The notes under the pieces were generated by a model, which was not told where the DNA came from, ran no database searches, and was given only the letters and a program-made list of their open reading frames with translations. From the NCBI GenBank assembly GCA_029850555.1, contig JARCRS010000090.1:1-34630 (forward strand): a stretch of DNA of 34,630 nucleotides, given 5' to 3'. Shown here in pieces: positions 23,586 through 30,388 of this stretch (position 1 is the first letter of the stretch; the number at the start of each line of letters is the position of its first letter). This stretch comes from an archaeon. GTDB lineage: Archaea; Thermoproteota; Nitrososphaeria; Nitrososphaerales; CADDZS01. Both the position numbers and the translations under genes were made by a program.

Positions 23586-24125
23586 ATGGTAGAATACAAG
23601 CCTGGGGTATTGGCTGGACTTATCTCAGGTGCGCTCTGGGCTGCTCTCATCTCTGCTGCTGGAGCAATAGTCGTCGCAGTGTTCTATTCGCAAACCTTGG
23701 ATTATTATAATGGGATTTGGACAGCGAATCAAACTGCTCTAGGTGGAATGACGCCCCTCCAGTACATGAGTTTTACTCTTGAGGTTAACACTGCTGTTGC
23801 GTTTGCAGGTGGAATTGGTTTTGGTGCCTTGATTGGAGTGCTTTTTGTTTGGATTGCGCCACGATTCCTAAGCAAACAAAACTACATGGTTAAGGGAACT
23901 GTGGTGGCGGTCTTTTTCTGGTTGCTTTACGAATTAGGGCTGGCCGGCTTCGTTGACCCAATCGAAATACTTTCGTCCCTAGCGGTTTCTCTGCTCGCAG
24001 GATATCTTTTGGGCTTTCTCTATCTGAGATTTACTAGTTCCCGAAGATTTACTTTTCCAGGTCAGGATTCTTTGTCTCGACAGGATCCAACCCAGCCTTC
24101 GTCGTCATCGAACAATCAGCCATAA
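23586..24125 (+). CDS. small integral membrane protein with four predicted helices
   Basis: 179 residues from ATG. Hydrophobic segments lie at about 7-34, 68-90, 103-121 and 126-147, separated by a loop with YYNGIWTANQTALGGMTP. The C-terminal 30 residues are polar (Ser, Gln, Asn, Pro) and probably cytoplasmic. Gly-rich helices suggest close packing. No catalytic residues stand out and I do not recognise the family. Its end overlaps that of the convergent AAA ATPase gene by 10 nt. Confidence 0.75.
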   Translation: MVEYKPGVLAGLISGALWAALISAAGAIVVAVFYSQTLDYYNGIWTANQTALGGMTPLQYMSFTLEVNTAVAFAGGIGFGALIGVLFVWIAPRFLSKQNYMVKGTVVAVFFWLLYELGLAGFVDPIEILSSLAVSLLAGYLLGFLYLRFTSSRRFTFPGQDSLSRQDPTQPSSSSNNQP

Positions 24126-25030
24126 TAAGTCGGCGAGTGTTCATCACGAAAGTTTGAAGAGCTCTCAAAATGGTTTCTCAAGTACTCGTAGTATCTTAGG
24201 TCTTCGGATTTCAAACTAGGCCGAACGGTCTTCAGCGCGCTTTCAAAGTATTGCATAGAAAGAGCTTCTTTCTTATTCGAGATGAACTTTTTCACCCATG
24301 CGGTAGTTGCACTGTTTACTAAGAGTTCGAGATCTGCCCCAGTAAACAAGTTAGTCTTTTGCGTCAATTGCTCAATGTCTATCTTACCAATTGGTTTTCC
24401 AGCCAAGTGAATTTTTAGAATTTCTTTTCGCTCAGCTTTGTTTGGAGGAGGAATGTAAATCATCTTATCAAAGCGACCGGGTCTCAGAAGAGCTGGATCG
24501 AGCCTATTTGGCATGTTTGTCGAGCCAAGAATCGTGACTTGGCTCAGAGGAACAAATCCATCCATTTCGGAGAGAAGGCTTGAAAGAAGCGAAGTTCTGG
24601 CGTCTTCGATCGTAATCGCCTGTCTGTTCGGCGCAAGGCTCTCAAGCTCATCAAAGAAGATTATGGAGGGTTTCGTCTTGCTTGCTTTGGAGAAGAGCTG
24701 CTTCACTCTTCTCTCAGAGACTCCGAACCATTCGCTCATAATATCAGAAGATCTGATATGATAGAAAGTCGCGCTGCATTCTTTCGCGATAGTCCTAGCA
24801 AAAAGCGTCTTGCCAGTTCCAGGAGCTCCCCAGAGAAGAATACCCTTTGGTGCTCTAATTTTTAGACGCTTGTACAAGTCTGGATGGCGCATAGGCATTA
24901 CTATGGCATCGCGTATTTCCTGTTTAACTGCATCATATCCTCCGATATTCTGGAAAGTAAAATCTAGTATACGCTTTCTAGGCTTGTGCTTTGCTTCCTT
25001 GAGGGGTTTTTTCTTTAGTCTGAACGCCAT
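24116..25030 (-). CDS. single-domain AAA+ ATPase (CDC48/FtsH-like)
   Basis: 304 residues from ATG. After a basic N-terminus comes the AAA module: Walker A GAPGTGKT (68-75), pore-loop region SEWFGVSERRV, Walker B IIFFDELE (123-130), sensor TN (171-172), and arginine fingers in LLRPGRFD (R183, R186). The sequence is most like one AAA domain of CDC48 or proteasome-activating ATPases, but it lacks the N-domain, coiled coil and second ring. A C-terminal extension (about 265-304) with YYEYLRNHFESSS is unlike the HbYX tail used for proteasome docking. The job is probably substrate remodelling, partner unknown. It does not carry an MIT domain, so it is not CdvC. Confidence 0.93.
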   Translation of the reverse strand: MAFRLKKKPLKEAKHKPRKRILDFTFQNIGGYDAVKQEIRDAIVMPMRHPDLYKRLKIRAPKGILLWGAPGTGKTLFARTIAKECSATFYHIRSSDIMSEWFGVSERRVKQLFSKASKTKPSIIFFDELESLAPNRQAITIEDARTSLLSSLLSEMDGFVPLSQVTILGSTNMPNRLDPALLRPGRFDKMIYIPPPNKAERKEILKIHLAGKPIGKIDIEQLTQKTNLFTGADLELLVNSATTAWVKKFISNKKEALSMQYFESALKTVRPSLKSEDLRYYEYLRNHFESSSNFRDEHSPTYYG

Positions 25031-25181
25031 TCGTTGGCTAGTCCCTGTAGCTGATGCGCATTTAATTTGATTGGATACCTGAAGACAAAGCCAAGTTTCA
25101 CTTCATTCAAAATGCTTTTGCTTTTGATGATCTCAAAATCGCAAATGCTTTATGACATAATCTTAACAGTCCAAAAAAGCT

Positions 25182-25697
25182 TTGGCAACCTCATTTCCAA
25201 GTACGAAACCCGACTGGCTCAACCCGCCGAAGACGGTACAGGCTGTACTTTGTTATCTTGATAAAAATAACCAATACCTTTTGCTTCTAAAGTCAAAGGG
25301 GAAATTTGGGGAGGGGTTTTGGAATGCGCCAGGAGGAAAGATTGAGCCAAAGGAAAAGCCCGAGGAAGCGGTAAAGAGAGAGGTCCTGGAGGAGACAGGC
25401 CTTCGAGTACTCGAGCTGATCAAAGCAGGATCTCTAAAGTTCTTTTTTGGCAAGTCAAAACAAATACCAGACTGGTTTGTGAATGTATTTGTCTGCTCTA
25501 AATTCGAAGGGGAAGTGAATGAAAGTCATGAAGGAAAGCTTCAATGGTTCAACAAGAATGCCCTGCCATATGACGAAATGTGGGCAGATGATAGACATTG
25601 GCTCCCTCTTTTGATTGAGGGAATAAAGTTCGATGGGATGTTCATTTTTAGCGAAGATTCAAAAGAACTGTTGAAATCTTCAATCACTTTGCTTTAG
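25182..25697 (+). CDS. MTH1-like Nudix hydrolase (oxidised purine nucleotide sanitiser)
   Basis: 171 residues from a TTG. The Nudix box is G51-L74 (GGKIEPKEKPEEAVKREV, LEETGL). Unlike generic Nudix proteins the C-terminal half follows human MTH1/NUDT1: LQWFNKNALPYDEMWADD, then RHWLPLLIEGIKFDGMFIF. W134, D136 and D137 correspond to the Trp and Asp pair that hold the oxidised purine base in MTH1. The likely role is hydrolysis of 8-oxo-dGTP or 2-hydroxy-dATP to monophosphates in the cytoplasm. This is recognition by pattern, not a computed alignment. Its 3' end overlaps the convergent membrane protein gene by 14 nt. Confidence 0.9.
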   Translation: MATSFPSTKPDWLNPPKTVQAVLCYLDKNNQYLLLLKSKGKFGEGFWNAPGGKIEPKEKPEEAVKREVLEETGLRVLELIKAGSLKFFFGKSKQIPDWFVNVFVCSKFEGEVNESHEGKLQWFNKNALPYDEMWADDRHWLPLLIEGIKFDGMFIFSEDSKELLKSSITLL

Positions 25698-26256
25698 ATA
25701 ATTCCTTTTTCATTTTTGAAAGATCTCCGCTTTTTGTGCTCAACACTAGTTCAGTTCCGACAGTCAATAGGAAGAAAATACCTCCGAGAACTAAAGAAAC
25801 TGTGTTGAATTCAAAATCCAGTATTGCGAATGACTCGATTAGTGCGAGTACTATTACTCCCACCAGCGCGCCGGATCCTAGTATCCATCCTCTGCGAGTT
25901 TTAGAAATAGTCAAAAATCTCGAACGATCAAGCTTCGTTCCAACTGTAATCAGATAGGGGGAGATTTTCTTTGCAATTGAGGGCCCATTCTTACCTATGT
26001 CGCTGGACCCAATGAAGAAAAATAAAGTGCGCACACCGTAGATTTTCGCGACCGCGAAATGGGAAAGAGGATGAGCTGCATACCAAATGACCGCCATCGA
26101 GACTAGGAATAGTATTGCTTGGAGAATTACTTGAGTAATAGTTGATGAGAGAAATAAAATAGCGATTCCGAAGGCTTCTACAATAACTAGGAGCGAAGGT
26201 CCTACCGCAGCGGATAATCTATTTTGTGCTTTTTGAGGCAAATTTTTAAAATTCAC
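25684..26256 (-). CDS. integral membrane protein with HPLSH motif, unknown
   Basis: 190 residues from ATG. Hydrophobic helices at about 17-37, 40-60, 123-143 and 150-170. Between the second and third is HPLSHFAVAKIYG and a polar stretch with RTLFFFIGSSDIGK. HPLSH resembles neither HExxH nor a known transporter motif, though two histidines at i and i+4 at a membrane border could bind a metal. Function unrecognised. It follows the PP2C-like gene by only 3 nt on the same strand, so both are probably in one operon and translationally linked. Confidence 0.75.
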   Translation of the reverse strand: MNFKNLPQKAQNRLSAAVGPSLLVIVEAFGIAILFLSSTITQVILQAILFLVSMAVIWYAAHPLSHFAVAKIYGVRTLFFFIGSSDIGKNGPSIAKKISPYLITVGTKLDRSRFLTISKTRRGWILGSGALVGVIVLALIESFAILDFEFNTVSLVLGGIFFLLTVGTELVLSTKSGDLSKMKKELSKAK

Positions 26257-26259
26257 AAT

Positions 26260-26970
26260 CTAAAGAAAGACAATTACTGCGCTCATGTCATCAGATTTAA
26301 GGCCAGTCTCCATTGCAATTTCAACAAGAGCTTTCGCACTTTTGTTCTTCAAAACTAGATCTCTTAATTTAGAAATATCATTCGTTGTCCCAAGAATATT
26401 GTCGCTTATTCCATCTGAACACAAAAGCAGAATGTCCTCCTTATCATAATCGGTTGATTTTGTGTGAATAGTAACCCTTCCACCAAAACCTAGATACTGA
26501 TTTATCGACCACATGTTATTTGGATCTTCAAATCGTTCAGAGTCATCTTTGTACAAGAGAATCACCTTATCTTCTCCGCCTTTAATCAAAAAGATCGGGC
26601 TATCCCCCACGTTCGCAGTAAGGATCGTTTTTCTCTCAGGCAAGACTTTTGCGAGTGCCAGAGTTGTTCCCATTCCTAGATTGTGAAGCTCTTTCGCTCT
26701 CTCCTTGATTTTTCGGTCTATCTCAAAGACACAGGTTTCAAGTGCTTTTTCACTGTCTAAAATCATCAATTTATCTTTGATGATTTGCACGGCAATCTCA
26801 CTTGCCTCCTTTGCACCGAGATATCCACCCACGCCGTCAGCGACAGTAAACACAAAGTTAGTCACGGACGCAAATAGCGAATCTTGATTTTCGCTATGGA
26901 ATCCTCCGACGCTGTTTGAATCGGAGAAATAGTCGACTACGATTTCGTCTTTCTTGCCACTTAAGATAGT
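26260..26970 (-). CDS. PP2C-type protein phosphatase with anomalous 5' end
   Basis: The frame is open from 26970, but the first conventional start (GTG at 26865) would give a 201-residue protein lacking motif 1. The codons upstream read DYFSDSNSVGGFHSENQDSL, containing the ENQD metal-binding motif of PP2C. Downstream are VADGVGGYLGAKEAS, GMGTTLALA, NVGDSPIFL, LLLCSDGISDN and the terminal SDDMSAVIVFL, so the catalytic Asp set is otherwise complete. Between TGA at 26971-26973 and motif 1 there is no ATG, GTG or TTG in frame; ATC at 26967 is the only near-cognate. A TTG at 26974 in another frame would enter this frame after one +1 shift near CTTAAG. PP2C removes phosphate from Ser/Thr with two metals. 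It sits in a run with the gamma-CA-like gene (upstream) and a membrane protein (3 nt downstream). Confidence 0.88.
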   Translation of the reverse strand, partial: TILSGKKDEIVVDYFSDSNSVGGFHSENQDSLFASVTNFVFTVADGVGGYLGAKEASEIAVQIIKDKLMILDSEKALETCVFEIDRKIKERAKELHNLGMGTTLALAKVLPERKTILTANVGDSPIFLIKGGEDKVILLYKDDSERFEDPNNMWSINQYLGFGGRVTIHTKSTDYDKEDILLLCSDGISDNILGTTNDISKLRDLVLKNKSAKALVEIAMETGLKSDDMSAVIVFL

Positions 26971-26975
26971 TCAAC

Positions 26976-27506
26976 TCACCTCTTTCTCTTGATTTGCCTC
27001 ATTTCGAGATATCGCACTCTAAATTCGTTGTAATGATTCGCATTTAGCTGAATCTGCTTTATTTCATCTTCTGTAAGTTTACGCTTTGCAACTGCGGGTG
27101 AACCAATGACTAGGGAATTGCTTGGCATCTCCTTTCCTTGAGTTACAAGAGATCCTGCAGCCACAAGGCAGTTTTCTCCTATCTTTGCTCCATTGAGCAA
27201 AGTAGCTCGCATTCCGACTAGGCAATTTGATCCAACAATTGCGCCATGAATGACTGCCCCATGGCCTACAGAAACCCTGTCTCCAATATCGACTGGAAAG
27301 CTTAGATCGGTATGTATGACGCAGTTGTCCTGAATATTACTCTGTTTTCCGATTAAGATTGGTTCGAGTTCGGTTCGAATGACCGCGCCATACCATACAG
27401 AGGCTTCTTCGCCAATGGATACGTCGCCGATCAGAGTGGCGCTTTCTGCTACAAAGGAGCTTTCTGAGATTCTAGGAGACTTGCCGTTGAAACTATGAAA
27501 TGGCAA
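26976..27506 (-). CDS. gamma-carbonic-anhydrase-like hexapeptide-repeat protein
   Basis: 176 residues if the TTG at 27506 is used; a TTG at 27620 would add 38 residues unlike the family. TTTAT about 27 nt before 27506 supports the shorter form. The left-handed beta-helix repeats are clear: VAESATLIGDVSIGEEASVW, YGAVIRTELEPILIGKQSNI, QDNCVIHTDL, VSVGHGAVIHGAIVGSN, LVGMRATLLNGAKIGENCLV, then AAGSLVTQGKEMPSNSLVIG. The three metal-ligand histidine positions (VIH, GHGAVIHG) are present, so it may be a true zinc/iron carbonic anhydrase or a CaiE/YrdA-like protein. It ends 8 nt before the first base of the PP2C frame. Confidence 0.9.
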   Translation of the reverse strand: MPFHSFNGKSPRISESSFVAESATLIGDVSIGEEASVWYGAVIRTELEPILIGKQSNIQDNCVIHTDLSFPVDIGDRVSVGHGAVIHGAIVGSNCLVGMRATLLNGAKIGENCLVAAGSLVTQGKEMPSNSLVIGSPAVAKRKLTEDEIKQIQLNANHYNEFRVRYLEMRQIKRKR

Positions 27507-27619
27507 TTCAAATGAAAGACAATGAACTTTGGATAAAGTGTTTTGCTTTCTTTCAATCTCCGGGATGCGTTCGTTGCCTACTTCCCGCAAACAAGAAACC
27601 TCTTGTTCACGATTACACA

Positions 27620-27649
27620 AAACTAAGTTTAGCGAGAGTTTAGTAAACT
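27620..27649. promoter_or_regulatory. twin palindromes with AGTTTA half-sites
   Basis: AAACT-A-AGTTT (27620-27630) is followed by AGTTTA-G-TAAACT (27637-27649). The half-site AGTTTA occurs at 27626 and 27637, 11 bp apart, i.e. one helical turn. The cluster lies between the 144-residue gene and the gamma-CA-like gene, both minus strand. It looks like a cooperative operator, though a TATA function for the TAAACT part is possible. Confidence 0.5.
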
Positions 27650-27688
27650 ATCGGATTGTCTATAGCTAGGAAAAAGTTAGTATCTACT

Positions 27689-28123
27689 TTAATCTCTACG
27701 GCCAAAGGAATTATCGATGGCTTCGTCTAACTCCGAGAAACTATTTGGGATTCCCGTATACACTTTAACGCCGTTTACGTAAAAGGTGGGCTTTACCTCA
27801 AGAGAAGAGTCTCTCCCACGAAGGAAAGTATTCAGCAATTTGTTCGAAGACCTTTCGAAAACGCGTACCTCGACGCCTCTCCCATAAGCTCTTTCAAAAT
27901 CAACTGTAATTGATACTATTTTGTTGTATAGAGCAAGCTGATCCTTTGGAATCGAGGCAAGTTCAGAATTGGTCGGAGCTAGATTCGAGCTCTCGGTAGA
28001 GACAAGACGTTCTTTGCCTCTCGATTGCACAAGAGTCCGATTATTTTCTCTACACATCAAAAATATTCTGGGTTCCAGACCGACAATGTCCAAGCGCACT
28101 GAAGGGCCACTTGCTCGCTTCAT
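27689..28123 (-). CDS. thioredoxin-fold-like protein, unknown
   Basis: 144 residues from ATG. The C-terminal third, LEVKPTFYVNGVKVYTGIPN followed by SFSELDEAIDNSFG, resembles the cis-Pro strand, turn and last helix of thioredoxin-fold proteins (PTFYVNG). The middle has YNKIVSITVDFERAYGRGVEVRVFER. No CxxC active site is present; a single Cys lies at position 24 near an N-terminal FLMC. It may be a redox-inactive or one-Cys glutaredoxin relative. The assignment is by pattern and is tentative. Confidence 0.7.
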   Translation of the reverse strand: MKRASGPSVRLDIVGLEPRIFLMCRENNRTLVQSRGKERLVSTESSNLAPTNSELASIPKDQLALYNKIVSITVDFERAYGRGVEVRVFERSSNKLLNTFLRGRDSSLEVKPTFYVNGVKVYTGIPNSFSELDEAIDNSFGRRD

Positions 28124-28196
28124 AATACAGATCAGAATAGAGAAAAAAGTATAACTAAAAGTTTGCCCATAGTCGGAAACCGAGTAATCGCTTTAA

Positions 28197-28361
28197 CTAC
28201 TGCCTTGACTTTTTCACGTCGCCGCGATTTAATTTTAGAACTTTACCTTTCTTGACGAGCCTCACTATTACTCGCCCGTAAGGAACAAATTGTTCTATGA
28301 TGCCGTGGTCTTCTTCATCGCTAACGTACACAGTATCGCCTAGATTGAGGCGAACTCGCAT
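28197..28361 (-). CDS. 54-residue SH3-like beta-barrel protein, unknown
   Basis: From ATG at 28361 to TAG at 28197-28199, a frame not preceded by other genes. The sequence MRVRLNLGDTVYVSDEEDHG continues IIEQFVPYGRVIVRLVKKGK and VLKLNRGDVKKSRQ. Alternating hydrophobic strands with GDTVYV, GIIEQFVP and a closing LNRGDVK are typical of small SH3/KOW-like barrels, which often bind nucleic acid or ribosomes. Nothing else is known. The strand pattern makes it a good candidate for a real gene. Confidence 0.6.
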   Translation of the reverse strand: MRVRLNLGDTVYVSDEEDHGIIEQFVPYGRVIVRLVKKGKVLKLNRGDVKKSRQ

Positions 28362-28519
28362 TATTCCCACTTTGGATACACCTGATAGTGCTGTGCAAAT
28401 CTTGGCTTTGGGATATTCCCTGCCCAGAAGTACTACGATAAATCCCTAGCTTACCCGAAGTTGCATATAGGTTTTTGCTTCTGTTTTAAATGTGCAGGGC
28501 GATCTGCATTTTTTACTGA

Positions 28520-28609
28520 ATGGCTCTTGAGGGTTATTGTTCGATCTGTAAAGTTATGAAGAGGCAATTAATTCAGGGCCTTAATGCCAAATGCATCAAG
28601 AGACCCTGA
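28520..28609 (+). other. short ORF with CSIC motif, possible DUF5679-like remnant
   Basis: 29 codons: ATG ... EGYCSICKVMKRQLIQGLNAK then CIKRP and stop. The start MALxGYCSxCKV resembles the N-terminus of DUF5679-type archaeal zinc proteins, but the second CPxCG knuckle is missing. It overlaps the start of the HIT-family pseudogene, which begins in another frame at 28584. It may be a remnant or chance. Confidence 0.3.
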
Positions 28610-28972
28610 AGATTGTTTCATATGTAGGAAACATAGCGGAAGAGAGAAGTGGCCTCCAAGCGGATATATCTACGAAGGGCATATCATTTTCTCCTTTGTC
28701 ATGCTCCCCTAAGGATGGGAACGAGAGGAACTTTGATTGTGGAATCAAAACGTAATTTTCTTGACTACAAGGAGATGAGCAAGGAAGAAGGTGCTGAACT
28801 CTTCGAAATGAAGAGAAGATCCACAAGATGGGCTCGGATCCAAGCATTGGATGAGAGTATGCGTCCACAATCGGACTGGAGTACGAGATTCTCATCTTGT
28901 CGACCATATTGTGGAGCTGATCATGCAAGAGAATATCTATTTGCGCTTATTGGCGGAAGAAAGAACAAGTGA
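28584..28972 (+). pseudogene. HIT-family (histidine triad) gene broken by two frameshifts
   Basis: The first frame (from ATG 28584) reads MPNASRDPEDCFICRKHSGR, then GYIYEGHIIFSFVMLP and a TAA at 28710-28712. In the next frame the HIT sequence continues HAPLRMGTRGTLIVESKRNF, LDYKEMSKEEGAELFEM. Near 28833-28850 it returns to the first frame with MRVCVHNRTGVRDSHLVDHI, the region where the HxHxH nucleotide-binding triad should be; only part of it (HL, then H) remains. Functional HIT proteins hydrolyse or transfer nucleotides. Order and spacing of these pieces match one ancestral protein of about 130 residues. A decayed gene or base-calling errors in the assembly would both explain it. The 3' limit is uncertain. 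Confidence 0.7.
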
Positions 28973-29164
28973 AGCATCCTTTTTTCTAAAGGATTTCTTT
29001 GCATTCGAGATTTCGAAGCCTGTGATTTGTCCGGTCTTTGAGATATCAACAACAACATTCGGAGCTATCTCGACACTCTTCCAGTATTTCTTTTCGCTCA
29101 CTTGAATAGCCAAAATGTCTTCCTCCGAATCGTACCAAATATTGCTACTGCTGTTCTTGCTCAT
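28937..29164 (-). CDS. DUF2283 family protein
   Basis: 75 residues from ATG at 29164 (a TTG at 29179 would add five). The family pattern is evident: NIWYDSEEDILAIQVSEKKY, VEIAPNVVVDISKTGQITGF, and EISNAKKSF. These are small beta-rich proteins, often found beside toxin-antitoxin DUF4258 partners, but no such partner is seen here. It is antisense to the 3' end of the HIT-like pseudogene. Role unknown. Confidence 0.85.
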   Translation of the reverse strand: MSKNSSSNIWYDSEEDILAIQVSEKKYWKSVEIAPNVVVDISKTGQITGFEISNAKKSFRKKDASLVLSSANKRK

Positions 29165-29272
29165 AATTAATCTAACCAATACGCGGTGATCACCCTATAG
29201 TTTTTCGATCCGAGTCTTCTGAACATAAAAAAGAAATGCATGCGCCATGATTGCAACCATGTTTGAGGACCT

Positions 29273-29278
29273 AAGGAG
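29273..29278 (+). promoter_or_regulatory. Shine-Dalgarno site deciding a GTG start
   Basis: AAGGAG lies 9 nt before the GTG at 29288. An ATG at 29280 is in a frame that stops after four codons, so the GTG is the real start of the SixA-like gene. A CATAAAAAAG element at about 29224-29233 could be its TATA box. Confidence 0.65.
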
Positions 29279-29287
29279 AATGGATTT

Positions 29288-29779
29288 GTGTTGATTCTTT
29301 ATTTTCTTCGTCATGGTCAAGCGCAGCCAAAAGCAAGTTTTGCAGGCGACGAAGACAGAGTGCTAACTTCTGAAGGAGCCGCAAAGGTAAGAAAGGTTCT
29401 TTCAATTGCAAAGTATACCTACGGCGTCGAAATAGATCGCATACTCTCTAGCCCCTACAAACGAGCATTGGAAAGTGCAGAAATTGCAAAGGAAGTTTTG
29501 AAACCAAACAAGCCCAAAATTATCTTGGACGAGGCACTAGTTCCAGAAAAATCCCCATACGAAGTGTATTCCTTCCTTTCAAAGCAGAAATTTGGACCTG
29601 CGGACCGAGTTCTAGTTGTTTCGCATCAACCAAGTATTGGTGAAACGATATCTGACCTCATCGGATCTAATGCAAGCATGGGGTTTGCGCCGGGTTCTAT
29701 GGCCCGTATTGATATTGGAGGCGAACTTCAATCAAAATCAGGAACGCTAGTTTGGTTGATTTCGTCTGAGGTTATCTGA
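29288..29779 (+). CDS. SixA-like phosphohistidine phosphatase (histidine phosphatase superfamily)
   Basis: 163 residues. The catalytic RHG is in LYFLRHGQAQPKAS (R8, H9, G10), followed by the SixA-type D.DRVLTSEGAAKVRKV, ILSSPYKRALESAEIA and the second histidine in VLVVSHQPSIGETISDLIG. Bacterial SixA removes phosphate from phosphohistidine; archaeal members are little studied and could act on other phosphorylated compounds. Length and motif order match the family. A T-run terminator follows. Confidence 0.92.
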   Translation: MLILYFLRHGQAQPKASFAGDEDRVLTSEGAAKVRKVLSIAKYTYGVEIDRILSSPYKRALESAEIAKEVLKPNKPKIILDEALVPEKSPYEVYSFLSKQKFGPADRVLVVSHQPSIGETISDLIGSNASMGFAPGSMARIDIGGELQSKSGTLVWLISSEVI

Positions 29780-29801
29780 GCCAATCGAGCCAAGGGATTA
29801 C

Positions 29802-29808
29802 TTTTTTT
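29802..29808 (+). terminator. oligo-T terminator candidate
   Basis: Seven T residues, 22 nt after the SixA-like stop codon, in an intergenic gap before the next plus-strand gene. This is a typical archaeal termination signal. Confidence 0.5.
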
Positions 29809-29893
29809 GGGAGAAAAAGGGCAATTTTCCTTCTTTGTCAACTTGAATAGCATTTAGTAAAGAACAAGAACAAGGAGATTGGTTTCCTCAGTC

Positions 29894-30388
29894 ATGAGTA
29901 GCGCTAGAACAATTCCAAAAAGTGATTTTATTTCCTTTGTTCGAAAATATCTAGTCGTTGAAGGTCTCCCTTGCTCAAGACATTGCGAAAAGCCCACTCA
30001 TTTTGCCGCTCTCATGGAAGATAGGAATAAGCTAGTGGGCGCCTATGTGTGCCCGGACAGTTACGTCGTCCGGATTGTCTATTTCGAATTAACTAATCAC
30101 GATATGGACTGGTTCAAGAGCTTTGTTCGAAGCGAGTTAGAAGGTGGCTCTTTTGTCAGGGACAGAGACTTTAGGATCGCAACTCGCCACGGCTGGGAGC
30201 TTGGTGGCAACGCAGAGAACGAGATAGCGGCGTTCACGAATCCATCAAGTGGAATAAAGGAGTACTATTGGACATTTTATGCAAAGACCAATGAGGAGAA
30301 AAAACTGGGCAACTTTCTTTGCGAAAGGTGCGGTAAATTATTCACGCACCCGCTTACTTTAAAGAGCAAAATTTGCGAGAGACACTAG
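29894..30388 (+). CDS. protein with C-terminal zinc-finger-like motif, unknown
   Basis: 164 residues from ATG at 29894; a TTG at 29879 would add five, but a GCATTTAGTAAAG element near 29850 puts the transcript start close to 29879, favouring the ATG. The body is alpha/beta with KSDFISFVRKYLVVEG, a cluster CSRHCEKPTHF, and YYWTFYAKTNEEKKLG. The end FLCERCGKLFTHPLTLKSK ICERH carries C-x2-C and C-x2-H, a likely zinc site. Family not recognised. Its stop is interlocked with that of the convergent thioredoxin-like gene (CTAG at 30385-30388). Confidence 0.75.
   Translation: MSSARTIPKSDFISFVRKYLVVEGLPCSRHCEKPTHFAALMEDRNKLVGAYVCPDSYVVRIVYFELTNHDMDWFKSFVRSELEGGSFVRDRDFRIATRHGWELGGNAENEIAAFTNPSSGIKEYYWTFYAKTNEEKKLGNFLCERCGKLFTHPLTLKSKICERH

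Noticed and set aside
24116-25030. AAA ATPase as CdvC/Vps4 or proteasome activator
   Set aside because: No MIT domain, no N-terminal coiled coil and no HbYX C-terminus; left as a generic single-domain AAA protein.
25105-25160. AAATGCTTT direct repeat and TTGATGA as a box C/D RNA
   Set aside because: The C-box match is imperfect and no D box at the right spacing was seen.
28596-28928. 110-residue minus-strand frame
   Set aside because: Antisense to the HIT-like pieces, whose recognisable motifs show that the plus strand was the coding one.
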